DNA of 19,865 nucleotides from Streptomyces thinghirensis (GTDB lineage Bacteria > Actinomycetota > Actinomycetia > Streptomycetales > Streptomycetaceae), in contig JAKFGP010000046.1 of assembly GCA_021502835.1 (NCBI GenBank), forward strand, positions 1-19,865. The letters run 5' to 3'. The position numbers were made by a program, and so were the translations under genes. The notes below the pieces were generated by a model. The model was not told the DNA's origin, made no database searches, and saw nothing but the letters and a program-made list of their open reading frames with translations. Below are positions 15,721 to 19,865 of this stretch, in pieces; within the stretch, counting starts at the first letter, position 1; the number at the start of each line of letters is the position of its first letter.

Positions 15721-17116
15721 ATGCCGTGGCCACCTGTCCCCTGTATCCGACGCGTCGCCGACGCGGACGCATACGCATCCGCACTGGTGGCAGCGCCCCT
15801 GGGTGCGTTACGGCGCACCGATCACCGCTCGCGCTCTCCGGCCTGGTGATCCTGGCCCTGGTGCGCGAACAGACCGGCACGCAGGAGTTCCCTGGTGGGG
15901 CTCGGCCTCGCGGTCCCGCCCGTGCCGTTGCTCGTGGCCGCGTTCCGCTGGCTGGACCGGGTCGAGCCCGGACCGTGGCGGAACCTGCTGATTGCTTCGC
16001 CTGGGGAGCTTGCGCGGCGACGCGTGATAGCGATCGTCGCCAACAGCTTCGCGACGAGATGGATAGGGACGGCCACCGCCGACCCGGCCGGCGCGGACAC
16101 CCTGGGCGCCGCGGTCATAGCCCCGGTGGTCGAGGAGTCCGCCAAGGCCGCCGCCGTCCTCCTGGTCTTCCTCTTCCGCAGGCGGGACTTCACCGGCATC
16201 GTCGACGGCGTCGTCATAGCGGGCGTCACCGCCACCGGCTTCGCCTTCACCGAGAACATCCTCTACCTGGGCAACGCCTTCGGCACCGACCAGCTCACCG
16301 GCGACAGCGGCATCGCCTCCGTCACCGCGGCGACCTTCTTCGTCCGAGTCGTGATCGCCGTTCGCCCACCCGCTCTTCACCGTGCTCACCGGCATCGGCT
16401 TCGGCATCGCCGCGCTCTCCACGGGCCGGCACCGCCTGCGCCGCGCCCTGCTCCCCCGTGGCCGGCCTGCTGCTGGCGATGGGCGTGCACGCGCTGTGGA
16501 ACGGCTCGGCGGCGTTCGGCGAGTACGGCTTCTTCGCCGTGTACGGGCCTTCATGGTGCCGTCCTTCGGCCTGCTGACCTGGCTGGTGATCTGGACCCGG
16601 CAGCGCGAACTGGGCACCGTACGCGCCGAACTCCCCGTGTACGTCATGGCCGGGTGGCTCACAGCACCGACGGAGCCGTACCGCGCTCGGCTCGATGCGG
16701 GGCCCGCCGCATCGCGCGCCGGCACGCCCACCGGCACGCCGGGGAAGGAGGCGGCGCGGGCGGGTGGCGCAGTACGGGGCGTACGCGACCTCGCTGGCGT
16801 TCCTGCGCCGGCGCGGGCGGCGCTGGCGGGGCGGGCGCCGACTTCGCCGTACGGAGCGGGGAACTGCTGGGCGCCCTGTGGCACCGACGCGACGTGGCGC
16901 GCCCGGCACTGGACTACGCGGCGCGGGCCTACGGCGCCGCCCGTGCCGGTGGCCGTGCGGCCCTGGACGCCCCGGCCACGGGGCGTACGGGGGCGTCCAC
17001 CCGGCGACGGCCCCGGCGGCGACTCCGACGCCGTACCCGCACCGGCCGCGTACAGCCGTACACCCCCTACCACCCAGTACTCTCCGTACTCCCCGCCCAG
17101 CGCCTACCGGCCGTAG
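15721..17116 (+). CDS. PrsW-family intramembrane metalloprotease
   Basis: This polytopic membrane protein of about 460 residues belongs to the PrsW/CPBP-like intramembrane protease family. B. subtilis PrsW makes the first cut in the anti-sigma factor RsiW; the substrate here is unknown. Visible are WWQRPWVRYGAPIT (shifted frame), helix ALSGLVILALVREQTG, PPVPLLVAAFRWLDRVEPGP, helix with IAIVANSFATRWIGTATADP, the catalytic EESAKAAAVLLVFLFRRRDF (EExxK), VTATGFAFTENILYLGNAFG (FxxxE), FAHPLFTVLTGIGFG and MGVHALWNGSAAFGEYG with its conserved His. After the membrane part a charged tail (about 16740-16960) leads to a Pro/Tyr-rich end, TQYSPYSPPSAYRP, TAG. ATG 15721 follows the trmB stop by five bases; GTG 15726 is better spaced from AGGG and equally possible. 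Shifts occur near 15765, 15830, 15890, 16005, 16350, 16460, 16550, 16690, 16765 and 17060. Confidence 0.87.
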
Positions 17117-17136
17117 CGGTAGTACCGGCACTACCG
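17117..17136. terminator. Hairpin between convergent prsW-type gene and aldo/keto reductase gene
   Basis: CGGTAGT-ACCGGC-ACTACCG is a perfect 7-bp stem with a 6-base loop, beginning one base after the TAG at 17116. A smaller GGTTG-CGC-CAACC stem follows (17146-17158) before the convergent stop at 17168. Together they fill the 51-bp gap and could terminate both transcripts. Confidence 0.6.
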
Positions 17137-17167
17137 GCAACAACGGGTTGCGCCAACCGCCCAGGGA

Positions 17168-18112
17168 CTAGGCCGACGCTTCCGTCAGCCTCCCCACCTC
17201 GCCCTCCGTCAGGCTCAGTTCCGCCACCCCAGCAGCGCCGGCGGCTGCTCTCCACCGTGCGCGCGGACGCGATCGGCGCGGCGACCGTCGGCCCGCGCGG
17301 CCAGCCAGGCGAGGGCGACCGTGGCCACTGGGGGCGTCGTGGGCCTCGGCGATCTCGTCCAGGACCGCGAGGACCCGTCGGCCGCGCTCGGTCTCCAGGT
17401 GCTTTCGCCGCCCCGCCCGCCCGAGGACTGTCGACGGCCGCGCCGGGCCGGTATTTGCCCGTGAGGAAGCCGGCCGCGAGGGCGTAGTAGGCACGGCGGC
17501 CAGGCCGGCCCGCTCGGCGAGGTCGCGCGGCTCGCCCTCGTACGTGTCGCGCGAGACCAGGTTGTAGTGGGGCTGGAGGGCCACGTACCGGGCGAGGCCC
17601 CTGCCGGTCGGAGAAGGCGAGGGACTCCGCGAACCGCTCGGCGGAGATGTTGGAGGCGGCGATGTGCCGGACCTTGCCCGCCTTCACCAGCTCGTCGAGC
17701 GCGCCGATGATCTCCTCCACCGGCACCTCGGGCTTGTCGAAGTGGGTGTAGTAGAGGTCGATGTGGTCGGTGCCCAGGCGGCGCAGCGCGAGGCGTCGGC
17801 GGCGGCCTTGATGTTCGCGGCGCTCAGGCCCGGGTACTCGGGGTGCTGGCTGACCTTGGTGGCGAGGACGACGTCACCGCGGTTGCCGCGCAGGCGAGCC
17901 ACTTGCCGATGACGGTCTCGGACTCGCCGCCGCTGTTGCCGTCGACCCGGGCGGGTAGAGTCGGCGGTGTCGAGGGATTGCCGCCGGCCGCCCTGTAGGC
18001 GTCGAGGACGGCGAAGGAGGCGTCCTGGTCGGTCCAGCCGAAGACGTTGCCGCCGAGGGCGAGGGGGAAGACCTCCAGGTCCGGAGGAGCCGAGCTTGCG
18101 CAGAGAAGTCAT
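17168..18112 (-). CDS. Aldo/keto reductase
   Basis: This NADPH-dependent oxidoreductase of about 315 residues has a TIM-barrel fold. It starts [10 protein letters not shown], with ALGGNVFGW in a shifted frame. The catalytic tetrad is recognisable: DTADSY gives Asp and Tyr, [15 protein letters not shown] gives Lys, and [12 protein letters not shown] gives His, though parts lie in different frames. Further family features are [80 protein letters not shown], and the end [21 protein letters not shown] 18112 has AGGA directly upstream, which is close spacing, but it is the only start consistent with the conserved N-terminus. The physiological substrate is unknown. The gene follows the M23 peptidase gene on the same strand (142-bp gap). 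Shifts occur near 17245, 17330, 17425, 17490, 17600, 17790, 17890, 17960 and 18085. Confidence 0.92.
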
Positions 18113-18254
18113 GTCCTGCGTCCACGGCAGACGCGGCGGATCCGAAGCGATTTGGAGGCGGGGCAGAATCCTGAAACCGGCAGCCCTGACGTCGGGGGTC
18201 GTCGTCAGGACCGCCGGGGATCGGAGCCGAGACGGCGCCCGCGTGAGGCGGGAC

Positions 18255-19303
18255 TCAGGGGTGAGGCCCTTGCTCTGCAGCCACGCCATCGGGTCGATAC
18301 CACCGCCGCCTCCGCTGGTGTGGACCTCCACGTGTAGGTGAACGCGCCCCGTCGACGTGCCGGTGGCGCCGGCGGCCGGCCGATGACGTCACCGGTGGTG
18401 ACCTCACTAGCCCGACGCTAACGCTGATGGAGGACTGAGGTGGGCGTACCAGATCTCGGTGCCACTGTCGTCGAGGGTGAGCACGGTCTTGCTGGCCGTA
18501 CACGACCCGTCCCAGCCGGCCGGCGTGATCGTGCCGCTGTGCACCGCCATTGAGCAGCGTGCCCGTAGGGGCCTGGCGAAGTCGAGGCCGGTGGTGGTAG
18601 CCGGAGGACCAGTAGGCGCCGGCCTGGCCGAAGCTGGAGGAGATGGTGTACGAGGGAGGTCGGCAGCGTGTACTGCTTGGCCAGCTTCGCGAGCCGCCGT
18701 CGGCCTCGGCCTTCTTCACCGGCTCCCTCCGCCTTCTTCTTGGCGGCGGCGGCGCTTGGCCTCGGCACTCACTTCTCCGCCTTGGCGGCAGCTTCGCGGC
18801 CTTCTTCTCGGCGGCGGCCGCGGCTTCGGCGGCGGCGCTTGGTCTCGCCTGCGCCTGCTACTTGCTCGGCCTGCGCCATGATCGGGCCTGGCGTCTCACC
18901 GGCGCCGGGGTCCTCTCGCGAGGTGCTCGGCGGCGACCGTGCCGATGCCGCTGAGCGGGGAATTGGCGGAACCCTGCGGCTCCGGCTTCTCCTCGTCGGA
19001 GATGAGCGAGCAGAGCGTTCGGCAGGTCCGGCATGAGATCGACACCGGCGGCTTGCCGGTCTGCGCTGGCCATGCCGCCCGCGCCGACGCGGCGACACCG
19101 ACGCCGAGGACGGCCGGTGGAGCTGCCCAGGCGGCCCGCCACGCTAGCGGCGACGCGGTGCCGGCCGCGTACGGGGCGGATAGGTCGCGGTGGATTCACT
19201 CCTCCCGGGGGCCCTCTTCGGTGCGATAAGCCGTCGTAGCCGAAGGTTTCGGTGTCGTGCCGCGGAAGACAGGGCCTCAGGGGGCAGGCCGGTTGGACGC
19301 CAC
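18255..19303 (-). CDS. Secreted M23 peptidase (cell-wall endopeptidase)
   Basis: This is a LytM-type zinc metallopeptidase of about 350 residues that would cut peptidoglycan cross-bridges or stems outside the membrane. Order: a hydrophilic start (VASNRPAPEAP); an Arg-rich and then Ala/Gly-rich hydrophobic segment (RGRHRVAASVAG, then VGVAAVGAGGMASA) serving as signal peptide or membrane anchor; LISDEEKPEPQGSANSPLSG; a long Ala/Lys/Glu-rich coiled-coil (18670-18870); then the catalytic domain with YTISSSFGQAGAYWSSGYH, where HTGLD-type His and Asp are expected across a shift, EIWYAHQSSISVSVG in shifted frames, and HLHLEVHTSGGGG. It ends IDPMAWLQSKGLTP, TGA (18255-18257). GTG 19303 is preceded at nine bases by AAGGAG. 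Internal stops in the first 35 codons and many later shifts need correction. Its leader carries a c-di-AMP riboswitch. Confidence 0.9.
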
Positions 19304-19325
19304 GTGGGCGTACTCCTTTCCTTCC

Positions 19326-19470
19326 TTTTCGCCTACCGGGTTAGCTGACGGGTTCCGGAGCCGGGAAGGTCTCCTACGCGCGTATATCAGCCGTGTCTGA
19401 CACGGCGTCATACGCGATTCACCCAATGTGGTGGTTCCCAGGTTCCCTTGCGAGTTCGGCGCGTGCGCCG
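19326..19470 (-). ncRNA. c-di-AMP riboswitch (ydaO/yuaA class)
   Basis: On the minus strand the leader of the M23 peptidase gene shows the conserved blocks of this riboswitch in order: CGCCGAACTCGCAAGGGAAC, TTGGGTGAATCGCG, a variable hairpin GCCGTGT-CAG-ACACGGC (19391-19407), GTAGGAGACCTTCC, and GGAACCCGTCAGCTAACCCG with GGTAGGCG. CGCC (19458-19461) can pair with GGCG (19330-19333) to close the P1 helix. It ends about 10 bases before the AAGGAG (19313-19318). In Streptomyces this class precedes genes for wall-lytic enzymes such as rpfA and is generally an OFF switch when c-di-AMP binds (established for the class). I see no separate U-rich terminator, so the mode of control is open. Confidence 0.88.
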
Positions 19471-19515
19471 GAGCCGCCTTCTGTGACGGCTGGGACGACC
19501 GCGCTGCGTTATCGA

Positions 19516-19545
19516 ACGTTAATAGACGCGGGGCTCGGATTCCAA
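19516..19545 (-). promoter_or_regulatory. Candidate promoter for the riboswitch - M23 transcript
   Basis: On the minus strand there is TTGGAA (19540-19545), an 18-bp spacer and TAACGT (19516-19521), in a locally AT-richer stretch. Transcription would start near 19509, about 40 bases before the riboswitch core. The match is only moderate. Confidence 0.4.
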
Positions 19546-19721
19546 GCCGTTCCTCTTGATCATTAACGGATCCGGCCCGGACGTACGCCTCACGATCGGT
19601 GAAAACCGGGCCGAGTTGACCGGGCCTGGTATTCCCCTTTCCGCTCGAGTTCCTGACAGTTCGTCAGTTGTTATGCGGAGGGGGTCGGTCAGTCACGTCC
19701 GGTGATGTTGATCAAGGTCGA

Positions 19722-19865
19722 TCAGGGCCGTCGTACGGCGAGCGGTGCCGTGTCGTCGGCCATGCCGCCCCCGGGTGCCGGCGTACGTCCTCGGCGAGGG
19801 TGTCGAGCAGCTCCGTCGGATGCCGGAACACGCGGCCGGCCAACCGCACGTGCGGATCGTGGGAA
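19722..19865 (-). CDS. C-terminal end of a probable SpoIIE-family phosphatase (partial)
   Basis: The minus strand from the right edge reads HDPHVRLAGRVFRHPTELLD, TLAEDVRRHPG, then after one frame shift near 19765 GMADDTAPLAVRRP, TGA (19722-19724). A closing helix followed by a DD-x-A-x-LAV strand is how SpoIIE/PP2C phosphatases usually end, the second Asp of the pair being a metal ligand. Only about 48 residues are inside the window, so upstream domains cannot be judged. The imperfect inverted repeat TGATC-AAGGTC-GATCA (19708-19723) overlaps the stop. Confidence 0.5.
   Translation of the reverse strand, partial: FPRSARAVGRPRVPASDGAARHPRRGRTPAPGGGMADDTAPLAVRRP

Noticed and set aside
15721..15850. 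Extension of trmB in the frame reading HRDQHKEQPHR past 15715
   Set aside because: It needs TTA codons, rare in Streptomyces, and would overlap the N-terminal WWQRPWVRYG region of the PrsW-type protein. The TAG at 15713-15715 is the simpler end.
312..19303. Calling the frame-shifted genes pseudogenes
   Set aside because: The shifts are spread evenly over all genes, including the housekeeping gene trmB, with motifs and third-position GC preserved. This points to sequence error rather than gene decay.
19708..19723. TGATC-AAGGTC-GATCA inverted repeat as a terminator
   Set aside because: The stem is only five weak base pairs and overlaps the stop codon of the partial gene; it is too weak to call.

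Overview
This window is Streptomyces chromosome, or that of a very close relative. The evidence is about 70% GC with strong G/C at third codon positions, GTG starts, purine-rich ribosome binding sites, and a gene order I remember as the atrA neighbourhood of the S. coelicolor core (roughly SCO4108 to SCO4122; recalled, not checked). Almost every gene is broken by single-base insertions or deletions, about one per 100-250 bp, in genes that otherwise keep all their family motifs. The simplest reading is uncorrected sequencing error. I therefore give each gene as one span from its true start to its true stop, although no single frame stays open across it.

Layout from left to right. At the left edge two tandem promoters and a leader read leftward, apparently into a ribosomal RNA operon whose 16S gene is outside the window (1-293, minus). 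Next is a divergent pair: a MarR regulator (minus) and an MFS efflux pump (plus), with a repeated AT-rich element between them. A strong 12-bp hairpin separates the pump from a convergent PAS-SpoIIE-HATPase phosphatase (minus), which lies downstream of a type II NADH dehydrogenase-like flavoprotein (minus). A 376-bp divergent region precedes a TetR regulator that I identify as AtrA (plus), the activator of actinorhodin and streptomycin gene clusters. After it comes a remarkable sigma factor fusion (plus): a repeat-rich N-terminus, sigma-70 regions 2 and 4, a zinc-finger anti-sigma motif, a membrane helix, a Pro/Thr stalk and an NPCBM sugar-binding domain.

Convergent to the sigma factor is an asparagine-synthetase-like protein (minus) that resembles lasso-peptide macrolactam cyclases but has an altered SGGxDS loop. 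Upstream of it is a 689-bp region with a possible small gene, reiterated motifs and a promoter for the next plus-strand gene, a sporulation-associated helical-repeat protein. A plus-strand cluster follows: lhgO (L-2-hydroxyglutarate oxidase), trmB (tRNA m7G46 methyltransferase) and a PrsW-type membrane protease. A hairpin divides it from a convergent aldo/keto reductase (minus). The last complete gene is an M23 peptidase (minus) with a clear c-di-AMP (ydaO/yuaA) riboswitch in its leader. At the right edge is the C-terminal tail of another protein, probably a SpoIIE-type phosphatase.

The region is mainly regulatory and envelope related: antibiotic and development control (AtrA, sporulation-associated protein, SpoIIE phosphatases), cell-wall or envelope sensing (sigma-NPCBM fusion, PrsW) and wall remodelling under c-di-AMP (M23 peptidase). 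I saw no CRISPR array, insertion sequence, prophage or tRNA gene.
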